Below are positions 27,007-36,202 of a stretch of DNA of 64,000 nucleotides, piece by piece. This DNA is from a virus: positions 1 to 64,000 of IMG/VR virus record IMGVR_UViG_3300028569_000016, one strand, 5' to 3'. A model generated the notes under the pieces. It had not been told where the DNA came from, made no database searches, and was given only the letters and a program-made list of their open reading frames with translations. Position 1 is the stretch's first letter. Each line of letters begins with the position of its first letter. The position numbers and the translations under genes are program-made.

Positions 27007-27595
27007 AGAAGTTTCTGAAGAGGATTTTCTAAAGACACTAGAGATTATTACTAAAAAATTAGTATATAAATTTAAGTTTGGATATCACGACGTTGATGAT
27101 ATGAGACAGCAAGCAGCAATATTTGCTTTGGAGGGTTTAGACCATTATGACTATTCTAGACCTTTAGAAAACTTCTTATGGACACATGTAAGAAATCGTT
27201 TATTTAATTACAAAAGAGATAATTACCAGAGACCAGACAAGCCGTGTCTTACCTGTCCATTATATAGACCAAATAGTGAAGGTTCTGATTGTGCACAGTT
27301 TAAGGATAAATTAAATTGTAATGCTTACAAGGTTTGGTTTAAGCGTAATAATAGTAAAAAAAATATAATGAAACCAGGATACATCGAGGATTACGATCCT
27401 GAACAATCTAATAATAATTTTATAGAATCTATTTCTAATCAAGAAATTATAGATTATTTAGAAGATAATTTACCAACCAAATATAGAGAGATTTATTTAA
27501 AGCTAAAACATGGAACTAAAATCTCTAAGAACGATAAAACCAAATTACAGAACTATATAAAAAATAATATTTTACCTAAATTTAAAAAAGACTAA
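26969..27595 (+). CDS. Sigma-factor-like protein with zinc motif, 208 aa
   Basis: ATG 26969 follows inside the preceding gene. Residues about 40-80 (VDDMRQQAAIFALEGLDHYD then RPLENFLWTHVRNRLFNYKR) match sigma70 region 2, which binds core RNA polymerase and the -10 element. Next comes CLTCPLY with later C-x(8)-C residues, a probable zinc knuckle. A C-terminal helical part (EIIDYLEDNLPTKYREIYLK) looks like region 4 or an HTH. T4 gp55-like late sigma factors are the nearest concept. It sits at the head of the packaging genes and could direct late transcription. Confidence 0.7.
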   Translation: MSKKQNKKPQINKEVSEEDFLKTLEIITKKLVYKFKFGYHDVDDMRQQAAIFALEGLDHYDYSRPLENFLWTHVRNRLFNYKRDNYQRPDKPCLTCPLYRPNSEGSDCAQFKDKLNCNAYKVWFKRNNSKKNIMKPGYIEDYDPEQSNNNFIESISNQEIIDYLEDNLPTKYREIYLKLKHGTKISKNDKTKLQNYIKNNILPKFKKD

Positions 27596-27596
27596 C

Positions 27597-28412
27597 ATGA
27601 CTAAAAAACGTGGACAACTAAGTTTAGAAGAAGAAAAATATATCAGAGAGAATATAGAGCAGCAAACTGTGGAAGATATAGCTTCTTCTTTGAATCGTAA
27701 TCCTGATCCTATTAAAAAATATATAGAGTCAGAAAATTCATTTCCCCCAAAAGGAGAGCAACACGAAAACGAAATTCTAAAACTTAAATTACGATCCAAG
27801 TCATTCTGGCAAGAAGTATGTAAGCAGTTTGATAAAGAAACTGGAGAATTACAGTATTTTGAAAATACATGGGTTAATTTAGTTAAACAGTTCCGTGAGG
27901 ACGTTTTACCAGCAGAAGAATTACAAATCAAACAATTTATTACTATCGATATTCTAATTAACCGAAGTATGAAAGAAAGAAAAAGACATATCGCAGAAAC
28001 GGAGAAGCTCCAAAAACAAGTCGATAAAGAATATGATAAACCAGAAGACCAAAGAGATATTGCTAGATTAGCTAATATGGAAACTCAATTAAGTTTTGCT
28101 AGGAATAGTATAGCAAGTTATACAAATGAGTATACTAAATTATTATCAGAACAACAAAAAATTAGTAAGGATCTTAAGGCTACCAGAGAGCAGCGTATTA
28201 AAAGAATTGAGGACGGTAAAAGCTCTTGGACTGGACTTATTCGTATGCTAGAAGAAGAAGAGATAAGAGAAAAAGAAGGTAGACAGCTTGAGATTCTTAA
28301 AATGGCAACTGATAAATCCAGAGCTACTTTATATGACTTACATTCGTACCAGGATGGTCAGTTAGATAGACCCATACTTAATCATGAATCGGTATTAGAA
28401 GATGACTCGTAG
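27597..28412 (+). CDS. HTH plus coiled-coil protein, candidate small terminase, 271 aa
   Basis: N-terminal residues 7-46 (LSLEEEKYIRENIEQQTVED then IASSLNRNPDPIKKYI) form a helix-turn-helix. Residues about 120-250 are long charged helices suited to coiled-coil oligomers. HTH plus oligomerising helix, upstream of the large terminase, fits a small terminase subunit that recognises DNA for packaging. Direct sequence identity is not evident. Confidence 0.5.
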   Translation: MTKKRGQLSLEEEKYIRENIEQQTVEDIASSLNRNPDPIKKYIESENSFPPKGEQHENEILKLKLRSKSFWQEVCKQFDKETGELQYFENTWVNLVKQFREDVLPAEELQIKQFITIDILINRSMKERKRHIAETEKLQKQVDKEYDKPEDQRDIARLANMETQLSFARNSIASYTNEYTKLLSEQQKISKDLKATREQRIKRIEDGKSSWTGLIRMLEEEEIREKEGRQLEILKMATDKSRATLYDLHSYQDGQLDRPILNHESVLEDDS

Positions 28413-28680
28413 ATATTATGATAGACAATATAAACAATGGATTAAAAGTATTTTTGAAAGAGACAATCATGGTTGTCAGTGGCCTCATTGTGTACAGCCG
28501 CATAAAAAACTTAATGCTCACCATATAAAAAAGTGGGCAGACTATCCAGGCTTACGTTTTCATTTATCCAATGGTATTACTCTGTGTAAATATCATCATG
28601 ATCTAATTAAAAACAATGAAGAAAACTACGAGCTTTTTTTCTTAAAACTTTTATTAAACAAAAATGATGACAACAAGTAA
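28402..28680 (+). CDS. HNH endonuclease, 92 aa
   Basis: CQWPHC, then LNAHHIKKW, then NGITLCKYHHDLI, the His-Asn-His set with two zinc-binding Cys pairs. HNH nucleases next to terminases often assist cos or pac cleavage. It overlaps both neighbours by a few bases, so it is part of the packaging operon rather than an inserted homing gene. Confidence 0.88.
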   Translation: MTRRYYDRQYKQWIKSIFERDNHGCQWPHCVQPHKKLNAHHIKKWADYPGLRFHLSNGITLCKYHHDLIKNNEENYELFFLKLLLNKNDDNK

Positions 28681-29353
28681 TAATGCCTATTTATATAATT
28701 TAATATTATCATCATCATTAATAAACTATGATGATCAATATACAGCCATATCTGGCATGGATGCTTCGCTAGCATTATATTTATTGAGCTATTCTAGAGA
28801 ACTATTTTTCTCCTATATTACTAAGTTTAATGAGTGTTCTATAGTTGCCGATACTGATTTATTTTTTAATGTTTGTCTTGGTATTATACATACTATACCG
28901 TCGGTTTCTCATATAGTTTATAATAACGAGCGTATTAGGTTTCAGTATTTAAATAGATTCAATTTTAATATTTATAGTCCTAGTAATTTATCTCCATTTA
29001 ATATACTATATAATTCTAATGAACCTATCGAATATCTTTATAATGGTATTTTATTTAGAGTTCCTAGTATAGAGTCTGTAATCACTTATTGTATTTATCA
29101 ATATGGAGAGCTAAACAAAAATTTAGAATATTTAACCAATGTTGCTGTGTTATCTACCATTTATAAGTCATCTATTATAACTAATAATATACTGATTAAT
29201 ATACTTAAACTTAATATTAATATACAAAAAACCATTAAGAGTATGATTAAAGATATATCATCTGATAAAATAATGCCTGTTCCTTTTTTAAACTTTTCTA
29301 ACAATGTTGTAAAAAAAAGAACAGTAGAAATATTAGAGTTTTGTTATGGATAG
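28664..29353 (+). CDS. Hypothetical protein, 229 aa
   Basis: Begins MMTTSNNAYLYNLILSSSLI, rich in Asn, Ile and Tyr. LYNGILFRVPSIESVITYCI resembles the strand-helix segment of some nucleotidyltransferase-like phage proteins, but catalytic residues are not clear. It overlaps the HNH gene by 17 bases and the ERCC4 gene by 8. Confidence 0.7.
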   Translation: MMTTSNNAYLYNLILSSSLINYDDQYTAISGMDASLALYLLSYSRELFFSYITKFNECSIVADTDLFFNVCLGIIHTIPSVSHIVYNNERIRFQYLNRFNFNIYSPSNLSPFNILYNSNEPIEYLYNGILFRVPSIESVITYCIYQYGELNKNLEYLTNVAVLSTIYKSSIITNNILINILKLNINIQKTIKSMIKDISSDKIMPVPFLNFSNNVVKKRTVEILEFCYG

Positions 29354-29819
29354 TAAATATAGTTTTAATATTGTTGTTGATACTAGAGAACAAAAACCAT
29401 GGGCTTTTGCTGAGTGTAATACTATTCATAAAAAGCTTGATACTGGAGACTATTCAATTGAAGGTCTCGAAAATTTCTTATGTATTGAGCGTAAGAATTC
29501 AGTAAGTGAAATAGCTAATAATATTTCAGAACAAAGATTCAGGGATGAGATCGAAAGGATGTCAAACTATTTATATAAGTTTATTTTGTTAGAATTTAGT
29601 TTACAGGATGTTTTAGACTATCCTAAAGGTTCTAATGTTCCTCCTAAGATGTGGTCCAAAATTAAAATTAGACCACTGTATATTTTAAAATTTTTAACAG
29701 AATTACAGATCAAAGATAATATACATGTCATCTTTTGTGATCGTCCAGCAGCAGCTGAACAGATGGCATTTTCTATAATTAAACGAGTAAATGAGATGCA
29801 TACTAATGGTAAACTATAA
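29346..29819 (+). CDS. ERCC4-type nuclease, 157 aa
   Basis: VVDTREQKPWAF, then DTGDYSIEG, then CIERKNS: the D-x-R-E-x-x, G-D-Y and E-R-K motifs of the XPF/ERCC4 nuclease domain, with active-site residues intact. It cuts branched or flap DNA. In phages it probably processes replication or recombination intermediates before packaging. It overlaps the terminase start. Confidence 0.88.
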   Translation: MDSKYSFNIVVDTREQKPWAFAECNTIHKKLDTGDYSIEGLENFLCIERKNSVSEIANNISEQRFRDEIERMSNYLYKFILLEFSLQDVLDYPKGSNVPPKMWSKIKIRPLYILKFLTELQIKDNIHVIFCDRPAAAEQMAFSIIKRVNEMHTNGKL

Positions 29820-31830
29820 TCAACTTGATAATGCTTGGTTGGGGCTGGGAGATACAAATATCCTATCTCTACCTAAGAATTTAATGATTAATAGGTCGCA
29901 AAAAGACATAGAAAATCCTGATAGATTTTTAATCAAGCTTATGCGAGACCCAGCTAACTTTAGTACAACAGTAAAGCTACTGATGGATATAGAATTACAT
30001 CCTATACAGATAGCTATCATACAAGAATTTTGGGATAGGCCATTTCCAATGTTTATTGCTAGTCGTGGTTTTGGTAAATCTTTTTTATTAGCATTATATT
30101 GTACCTTAAAATGTATTTTTGTACCAGGAACTAAGATAGTAGTTGTTGGCGCTGCTTTTAGACAGAGTAAAGTGGTTTTTGAATATATGGAAAATATATG
30201 GCGAAAATCATCTATTATGAGAACGATTTTCAATGGTAATGATGATGGTCCTAGAAGAGATGTTGATAGATGTACTATGAGATATGGAGATAGTTGGACT
30301 ATTGCTATTCCTCTTGGTGACGGTAGCAAAATTAGAGGTTTAAGAGCGCACATTATTATTGCTGACGAATTTGCTTCCATATCTCCAGAAGTTTATGAAA
30401 CAGTAGTCTCAGGTTTCGCTGCTGTATCTGCTGATCCTATTGGTAATGTTAAAGCAGAGGCTAAAAAAGATCTTATGAAAGAACTAGGGATATGGTCTGA
30501 AGAATTAGAGGATTTACAATATCGTCGTAGCAATCAAGCTATTGTTGCTGGTACAGCAGACTACTCTTTCAAGCACTTTGCCTCTTACTGGGAAAGATAT
30601 AAAGCAATTATCCATAGTCGTGGTGATGATAGAGTACTAGCTGATCTTTTCAAAGGAGAAGTTCCATTAAATTTTAATTGGAAAGACTACAGTATAGTTA
30701 GAATGCCCTATGAGCTTATTCCTAAGGGATTTATGGATGATAGACAGGTGGCTAGAGCTAAAGCTACCATTCATAGTGGTATATATAATATGGAATATGC
30801 CGCATGTTTTACTAAAGATAGTAGTGGTTTTTTTCGCAGGAGTTTAATAGAAAGCTGTGTCTCTGATGTTAAAAATCCTATATTAATTAATAATCAACCT
30901 ATTATTTTTGATGCTAAGGTGGTTGGAGATCCTAATAGAAAATATATTTATGGAATTGACCCTGCTAGTGAACAAGATAATTTTAGTATTATTATTTTAG
31001 AAATTCATCCTAATCATACTAGGATAGTATATTGCTGGACCACCAATCGAGCTAATTTTAAACAGAGGCAGCAAACTGGCTTAGTCAATGAGAATGATTT
31101 TTATGGATTTTGCGCTAGAAAAATTCGCAATCTAATGAAAGTATTTCCTTGTGAGCGAATAGGCCTTGACGCTCAGGGTGGAGGAGTAGCTATTGAAGAA
31201 GCTTTACATGATACTACAAAAATTAATGCAGATGAGATTCCAATTTGGCCTATCATTAACGAAGCTAAAGATAAAGACACAGACAGTAAACCAGGACTAC
31301 ATATACTAGAACTTGTTCAGTTTGCTAGGGCCGAGTGGACAAGCCATGCTAATCATGGTCTCAGAAAAGACTTTGAGGATAAAGTATTATTATTCCCAAC
31401 GTTCGATAATTTAACTCTTGGACTAGCTCTAGCTAATGAATCACAAGATATTTTATCTACTAATTTAGACCCTATTTATGATACTGTAAGTGAGTGCATA
31501 TTGGAAATCGAAGAGCTTAAAAATGAATTAACTACTATAGTCATGACACAAACTAGCAATAGTTCTGGAGCTAGAGAAAGATGGGATACTCCAGAAATTA
31601 AAGGATCTAACGGCAGAAGAGGAAGATTACGAAAAGACCGATATAGCGCACTAGTTATAGCTAATACTTTAGCAAGATCTCTTATCAGAGCTGATACCCC
31701 AATTACTTATGACGTAATCGGTTCAACCAAGAATTCCTCTTTAAGCAAAGAGAAAATCTTATACAGAGGACCATCTTGGTTTACAGAAGCTGCTAATGAA
31801 GATTTATACCTTGGTATTTATAAAAAATAG
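29806..31830 (+). CDS. terL: Terminase large subunit, 674 aa
   Basis: Walker A ASRGFGKSF at residues 85-93, Walker B IIIADE at 183-188, and RNase H-like nuclease acidic residues in YGIDPASE (D385) and RIGLDAQGGG (D455). This is the motor that pumps DNA into proheads and cuts concatemers. The start is at ATG 29806; an in-frame ATG at 29791 is possible, and both overlap the ERCC4 gene. Slightly longer than typical. Confidence 0.93.
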   Translation: MVNYNQLDNAWLGLGDTNILSLPKNLMINRSQKDIENPDRFLIKLMRDPANFSTTVKLLMDIELHPIQIAIIQEFWDRPFPMFIASRGFGKSFLLALYCTLKCIFVPGTKIVVVGAAFRQSKVVFEYMENIWRKSSIMRTIFNGNDDGPRRDVDRCTMRYGDSWTIAIPLGDGSKIRGLRAHIIIADEFASISPEVYETVVSGFAAVSADPIGNVKAEAKKDLMKELGIWSEELEDLQYRRSNQAIVAGTADYSFKHFASYWERYKAIIHSRGDDRVLADLFKGEVPLNFNWKDYSIVRMPYELIPKGFMDDRQVARAKATIHSGIYNMEYAACFTKDSSGFFRRSLIESCVSDVKNPILINNQPIIFDAKVVGDPNRKYIYGIDPASEQDNFSIIILEIHPNHTRIVYCWTTNRANFKQRQQTGLVNENDFYGFCARKIRNLMKVFPCERIGLDAQGGGVAIEEALHDTTKINADEIPIWPIINEAKDKDTDSKPGLHILELVQFARAEWTSHANHGLRKDFEDKVLLFPTFDNLTLGLALANESQDILSTNLDPIYDTVSECILEIEELKNELTTIVMTQTSNSSGARERWDTPEIKGSNGRRGRLRKDRYSALVIANTLARSLIRADTPITYDVIGSTKNSSLSKEKILYRGPSWFTEAANEDLYLGIYKK

Positions 31831-31850
31831 TGTATTATAAGTATAAATTG
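31829..31850 (+). promoter_or_regulatory. Candidate late promoter motif 3
   Basis: AGTGTATTATAAGTATAAAT beginning on the terminase stop codon, 35 bases before the portal gene. Confidence 0.5.
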
Positions 31851-31884
31851 AATAATACCATTACAATGGGAATACAATACTATT

Positions 31885-34110
31885 ATGGCTAGAAAACGAA
31901 CAAAAAATAACGCGATTCCTGATGCCCAGCCCAATAATGAAAAATTAGAAGCTTATGTAACATGGGGGGACGATCTAGAATCTAAGAAAAACGCACTAAA
32001 TGAATCATCAGCTTCTTTAGATGAGTATAGCGGTATCCAGAAAACTACGGGTTATGCTAGGTATAGTAGGGATTTTTCTAATCTATCAGGAGACACATCT
32101 GGTAGGCCAGGATTAACAAGATCGGATTATGACTATTTTAGACCAAGTGAATCTGTACCCCAACAAATCAAGAATGTTATCAGAACTGCTGATGTTGTAT
32201 ATCAGAGGGTGGGTTTGGTAAAAAACGTTATTGATCTCATGGGAGATTTTGCTAGTCAAGGTATTAGACTAGTACATAGAAATAAAAGAATTGAAAGATT
32301 TTATCGTAATTGGTTTAATAAAGTGCGTGGACAAGAAAGATCAGAAAGATTTTTAAATAATATTTATCGTGTTGGTAATGTTGTGATAAATAGACAAACA
32401 GCAAAAATTACTAAAAAGGTTGCAGATAATCTATACAAGGCATCTGGTAAAGCGGATATTATTTTATCTGAAGACGAGTTGATCGTAGAAAAAAAAGAAA
32501 TTCCATGGAGATATACTTTTATCGATCCTTTCTATGTTGATGTTGTTGGAGATAGTTTATCTTCTTTTGTTGGTAAAAGAATTTATGAGATAGCTCTTCC
32601 CGGACAATTACGTAAAACTATCAACAGTCCTAAAAATGATTTGGAAAGAAATATAATTTCTCAATTACCAGATGATATTCTTCAAGCAGCTAAAAATAAA
32701 ACCTCATATCTATTAAATGCTGATAAGACTTTAGTCTTTCACTATAAAAAAGATGACTGGCAGATATGGGCTTATCCCATGATTTATGCCATTATGGATG
32801 ATATTAATATTATTGAAAAGCTTAAGTTAGCAGACTTAGCAGCTCTTGATGGAGCCATTTCTAATCTTCGTATTTTTAAACTAGGAAGTTTAGAGCACAA
32901 GATAGCTCCTACAAAAGCGGCAGCTTCTAAATTATCTAGTATACTACAAAATAATGTTGGTGGCGGAACAATGGATTTAATTTGGGGTCCAGATATTGAG
33001 TTAATAGAAAGTAAAACACAAGTACATCAGTTTCTTGGAGAAGGTAAATACACCCCTCACTTAAATAGTATTTATGCTGGGTTAGGTATTCCCCCAACAC
33101 TAACTGGTACATATGGAGCAGCCGGAACAACCAATAATTTTATCAGTCTAAAGACATTAACACAAAGACTTCAGTATGGTCGCAGTATACTTTTGGATTT
33201 TTGGACAAAAGAAATTGAAATTGTTCAGAAGGCTATGGGATTCACATATCCAGCCAAATTAGAATTTGATACAATGGATTTGAGTAATGAAGATACTGAA
33301 AAAGCATTATTAATACAGTTGGTTGATCGTAATTTAATTAGTGATGAATTTATTCAAACTAGATTTGGTTGTGATCCAGATATTGAGAAAACCAGAATTA
33401 ATCGTGAAGACAGAGAGAGATCGTCACAGAGAAGAACTCAAAAAGCAGGTCCATGGTACGATCCTCAGTTTGATAATAGTCTTAAGAAAATAGTACTACA
33501 AACTGGCGTAGCTACACCTAGCCAAGTTGGTCTAGAACTTGACTCAAAGAAAAAGGGAGAAAAAACTTTATATGACCTTAAACTTGAGACGGCCCCTAAG
33601 CCAATTGGAGCACCACCTTCCGGTGGCCCCACAACGAAGTTGGTAAAAGATTTGCAAGAATCTTTACCTGGTGTTCCAGGTCAGGGTAGACCCAAAAACT
33701 CAAAAGACTCAGAGAAACGAAAAGAAAAAACATTTAAACCCCGTACAGGCGCTACCCTAAATGTTTGGGCGCAACAAGCTCAAGATAAAATTAGTGATAT
33801 CATAAATCCACTTATTTTAGAATTCTTTGAAAAGAAAAATCTAAGATCTTTGTCTAATGAAGAAAGTAAATACTTAGAAAATTTAAAAACTCAAGTGCTA
33901 TTTTCTATTAAGCCATACTCTAATATCGATGATAATCAAATTAGTCTTAATATTAAAGCTTCCATAAATCAAGACAAAAGTACCATATCGGGGTATGAGT
34001 ATTGGTTAAGGTCTATATCGAATGATTTGAATAGACCATTGACCACGGACGAACAAAAAACTGTTAAGTCAATGTATTATTCAACAATTCATACAACACT
34101 AGAGATTTAA
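31885..34110 (+). CDS. Portal protein, 741 aa
   Basis: Long acidic N-terminus, then VYQRVGLVKNVIDLMGDFAS and IPWRYTFIDPFYVDVVG typical of the portal clip and stem region, and GLGIPPTLTGTYGAAGTTNN, a hallmark portal segment. Its position between terminase and protease supports the call. It forms the dodecameric DNA gate. The C-terminal about 180 residues, with a Pro/Gly/Lys-rich linker and a separate helical domain, are longer than in most portals. Confidence 0.85.
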   Translation: MARKRTKNNAIPDAQPNNEKLEAYVTWGDDLESKKNALNESSASLDEYSGIQKTTGYARYSRDFSNLSGDTSGRPGLTRSDYDYFRPSESVPQQIKNVIRTADVVYQRVGLVKNVIDLMGDFASQGIRLVHRNKRIERFYRNWFNKVRGQERSERFLNNIYRVGNVVINRQTAKITKKVADNLYKASGKADIILSEDELIVEKKEIPWRYTFIDPFYVDVVGDSLSSFVGKRIYEIALPGQLRKTINSPKNDLERNIISQLPDDILQAAKNKTSYLLNADKTLVFHYKKDDWQIWAYPMIYAIMDDINIIEKLKLADLAALDGAISNLRIFKLGSLEHKIAPTKAAASKLSSILQNNVGGGTMDLIWGPDIELIESKTQVHQFLGEGKYTPHLNSIYAGLGIPPTLTGTYGAAGTTNNFISLKTLTQRLQYGRSILLDFWTKEIEIVQKAMGFTYPAKLEFDTMDLSNEDTEKALLIQLVDRNLISDEFIQTRFGCDPDIEKTRINREDRERSSQRRTQKAGPWYDPQFDNSLKKIVLQTGVATPSQVGLELDSKKKGEKTLYDLKLETAPKPIGAPPSGGPTTKLVKDLQESLPGVPGQGRPKNSKDSEKRKEKTFKPRTGATLNVWAQQAQDKISDIINPLILEFFEKKNLRSLSNEESKYLENLKTQVLFSIKPYSNIDDNQISLNIKASINQDKSTISGYEYWLRSISNDLNRPLTTDEQKTVKSMYYSTIHTTLEI

Positions 34111-34112
34111 CT

Positions 34113-35723
34113 ATGCATATATATCAAGATGAGTATAAAGCTAACATAGCTGATAAAATCTTAGCCAATACAACACTGGCTTATTCCACAGAAGCTTTAC
34201 TCTGCACAAAAAAAGATATAAGCTTTGCCAAGGCTAATTTAACAGATAATAAAACAATAAGTAGTTTTGATGATGAGGATCTCTACTATGTTCAATCAAT
34301 TTTAGTTTCATCTTCTTGGAATAAGAATGATGATATTTTTGATAAAAAAGAAGTTTGGGCAGCAAGATATACTCCAGAAGATAAGCCCACAAACTTAGAA
34401 CATGATGAAGATCAGATTGTAGGACATATTATTTCTAATTGGCCAATTGATATGGATGGTATCACATTGGCAGAGAATATGGATATTAATGAGCTACCAG
34501 ATAAATTTCATATCGTAACCGGATCTGTAATATATCGCAATTTTACATCACCAGAACTTAGAGATAGATCAGAAAATTTAATTAAAGAAATTGAGGCAGG
34601 ACAAAAGTATGTTAGTATGGAATGTTTTTTTGATAATTTTGATTATGGTTTAGTTGATAAGAGTACTGGAGAATATAAAATATTAACAAGAGATGATAAG
34701 ACTTCATACTTAAGTAAACATCTAAGAGCTTATGGTGGGCTTGGAGAATATGATAACTATAAAGTTGGTAGAGTATTAAGAAATATTAATTTTTCTGGCA
34801 AGGGTTTTGTTAATAAACCAGCAAATCCGGAGAGTATAATTTTTGATATAGATGTGACTAAAAAAATATTAACCAAAAAAAATGTCCATTTTGATAATAA
34901 TAGTGTATCTAGTATAACAGAATCCCTTAACCAGGAGACAGATAAAATGAGTTTAGAAAAAGATATTCAATCACTGAAAGAAAAGGTCGAAGCCATGAGC
35001 GATTGTGGAACTATTGTAAAAGAAGCCTATAGTCGTATTAATGAGCTAGAGACCAAGATGCTTGAAACAGAATCGGCTATGAAAAAATATCAAGAAGATA
35101 TGAACATGAAAGATAAAGAAATGGCCGAAAAAGATAAATTCTTAGAAGAATATAAGAATAAGATGCAATATGACGTAGCTTCTGCTGAAGCGGGTAAAGC
35201 TAATGAACTACAATCATTACAGACCGTTCATGAAGAAGTGGTTAAGGCTAAAGATTTAGAAATCGAAACACTTAAGAACGAACTTTCTGCCACGAGTGAG
35301 GTCATTGATGCATATAAGACTAAAGAAGTCGAAATGATCAAACAGGCTAAAATTATGAGTAGAGTTTCTGAACTTGTTCAAGCTGGTGTAGATTCTACTG
35401 TAGCAGAAGCTACGGTGAGCAAATTCGAAACACTAGATGACGAGGCATTTGCTACAATTAAATCTTTGGTACTCTCTCATATGCCAGAGTGGATTAAACC
35501 AGTTGCTACTAGCGAAGTAACAACTGAATCAACCACTGAGGCTTCTGAAGAGAAAACTGGCTCCGCTGTTATAGAAGATGTTTTAGAAAACGCTGAAGTT
35601 GAACCAGGTGTTGATCTCAGTGTTGGTAGTGAAGATGACTCGGAAGTACAAAATACTAGAGCATCACTAATAGATTTTGTATATTCTAGACTAGGCAAAC
35701 CACAACTTAATAAGGGAGAATGA
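34113..35723 (+). CDS. Prohead protease fused to scaffold, 536 aa
   Basis: Residues about 90-110 (NLEHDEDQIVGHIISNWPID) and YVSMECFF (about residue 168) carry the His and Ser of prohead serine proteases. VGRVLRNINFSGKGFVNKPA is also typical. From residue about 279 a long coiled coil (SLEKDIQSLKEKVEAMSD onward) looks like a scaffold, and the C-terminus is acidic. It starts 2 bases after the portal stop. An internal start could yield free scaffold. Confidence 0.82.
   Translation: MHIYQDEYKANIADKILANTTLAYSTEALLCTKKDISFAKANLTDNKTISSFDDEDLYYVQSILVSSSWNKNDDIFDKKEVWAARYTPEDKPTNLEHDEDQIVGHIISNWPIDMDGITLAENMDINELPDKFHIVTGSVIYRNFTSPELRDRSENLIKEIEAGQKYVSMECFFDNFDYGLVDKSTGEYKILTRDDKTSYLSKHLRAYGGLGEYDNYKVGRVLRNINFSGKGFVNKPANPESIIFDIDVTKKILTKKNVHFDNNSVSSITESLNQETDKMSLEKDIQSLKEKVEAMSDCGTIVKEAYSRINELETKMLETESAMKKYQEDMNMKDKEMAEKDKFLEEYKNKMQYDVASAEAGKANELQSLQTVHEEVVKAKDLEIETLKNELSATSEVIDAYKTKEVEMIKQAKIMSRVSELVQAGVDSTVAEATVSKFETLDDEAFATIKSLVLSHMPEWIKPVATSEVTTESTTEASEEKTGSAVIEDVLENAEVEPGVDLSVGSEDDSEVQNTRASLIDFVYSRLGKPQLNKGE
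34947..35723 (+). CDS. Possible separate scaffold protein from an internal start, 258 aa
   Basis: In-frame ATG 34947 is preceded by AGGAG at 9-base spacing, exactly where the protease domain ends and the coiled coil begins (MSLEKDIQSLKEKVEAMSD). Nested scaffold genes such as lambda Nu3 inside C work this way. Alternative: all scaffold is released by cleavage. Confidence 0.5.
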   Translation: MSLEKDIQSLKEKVEAMSDCGTIVKEAYSRINELETKMLETESAMKKYQEDMNMKDKEMAEKDKFLEEYKNKMQYDVASAEAGKANELQSLQTVHEEVVKAKDLEIETLKNELSATSEVIDAYKTKEVEMIKQAKIMSRVSELVQAGVDSTVAEATVSKFETLDDEAFATIKSLVLSHMPEWIKPVATSEVTTESTTEASEEKTGSAVIEDVLENAEVEPGVDLSVGSEDDSEVQNTRASLIDFVYSRLGKPQLNKGE

Positions 35724-35725
35724 AC

Positions 35726-36184
35726 ATGGCTTTAAAAGCAGATCGCGTTGAAAGTTTCACAGATATTTCCTACTTCATGAATACGACCGGCGACAGAGGT
35801 GGCATTGTTGTGTTTAGTACTGGCGGCGTTGGATCGGCTATGGACGATGCTGATGCTGTTGTACGTTATCCAACAAGTGGTCCATCTGGTACTGTACCAG
35901 CTGGTGTTTTACTAAACGACGTTGTGAATCTTGATCTAACAAGACAGCACATCAATTGGCACAAAGACGAGACTCAAGTTGGCGGCAAGGTGTCAATTCT
36001 CCGTAGAGGTCAGGTCAGTACAGACATGATTGTTACTGGTCAAACCCCAGCTGCTGGCAATGCTGCTTACTATGGTACTGACGGAAAATTTACTACCGTT
36101 TCAACCAATAGTGTTAAAGTTGGCACCTTCTTGAGTAGTAAAGATACCGAAGGTTACGTTAAAGTAGACATCAATATTACCTGA
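35726..36184 (+). CDS. Capsid decoration/stabilising protein, 152 aa
   Basis: Begins MALKADRVESFTDISYFMNT. The start at 35726 has better spacing to GGGAGA than 35720. Beta-rich with GGIVVFSTGGVGSAMDD and PSGTVPAGVLLNDVVNLDL, typical of head-decoration proteins between protease and capsid. Its composition is less AT-biased, as expected for a highly expressed gene. Confidence 0.7.
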   Translation: MALKADRVESFTDISYFMNTTGDRGGIVVFSTGGVGSAMDDADAVVRYPTSGPSGTVPAGVLLNDVVNLDLTRQHINWHKDETQVGGKVSILRRGQVSTDMIVTGQTPAAGNAAYYGTDGKFTTVSTNSVKVGTFLSSKDTEGYVKVDINIT

Positions 36185-36202
36185 AACTAGGAGATAAAAA
36201 TA

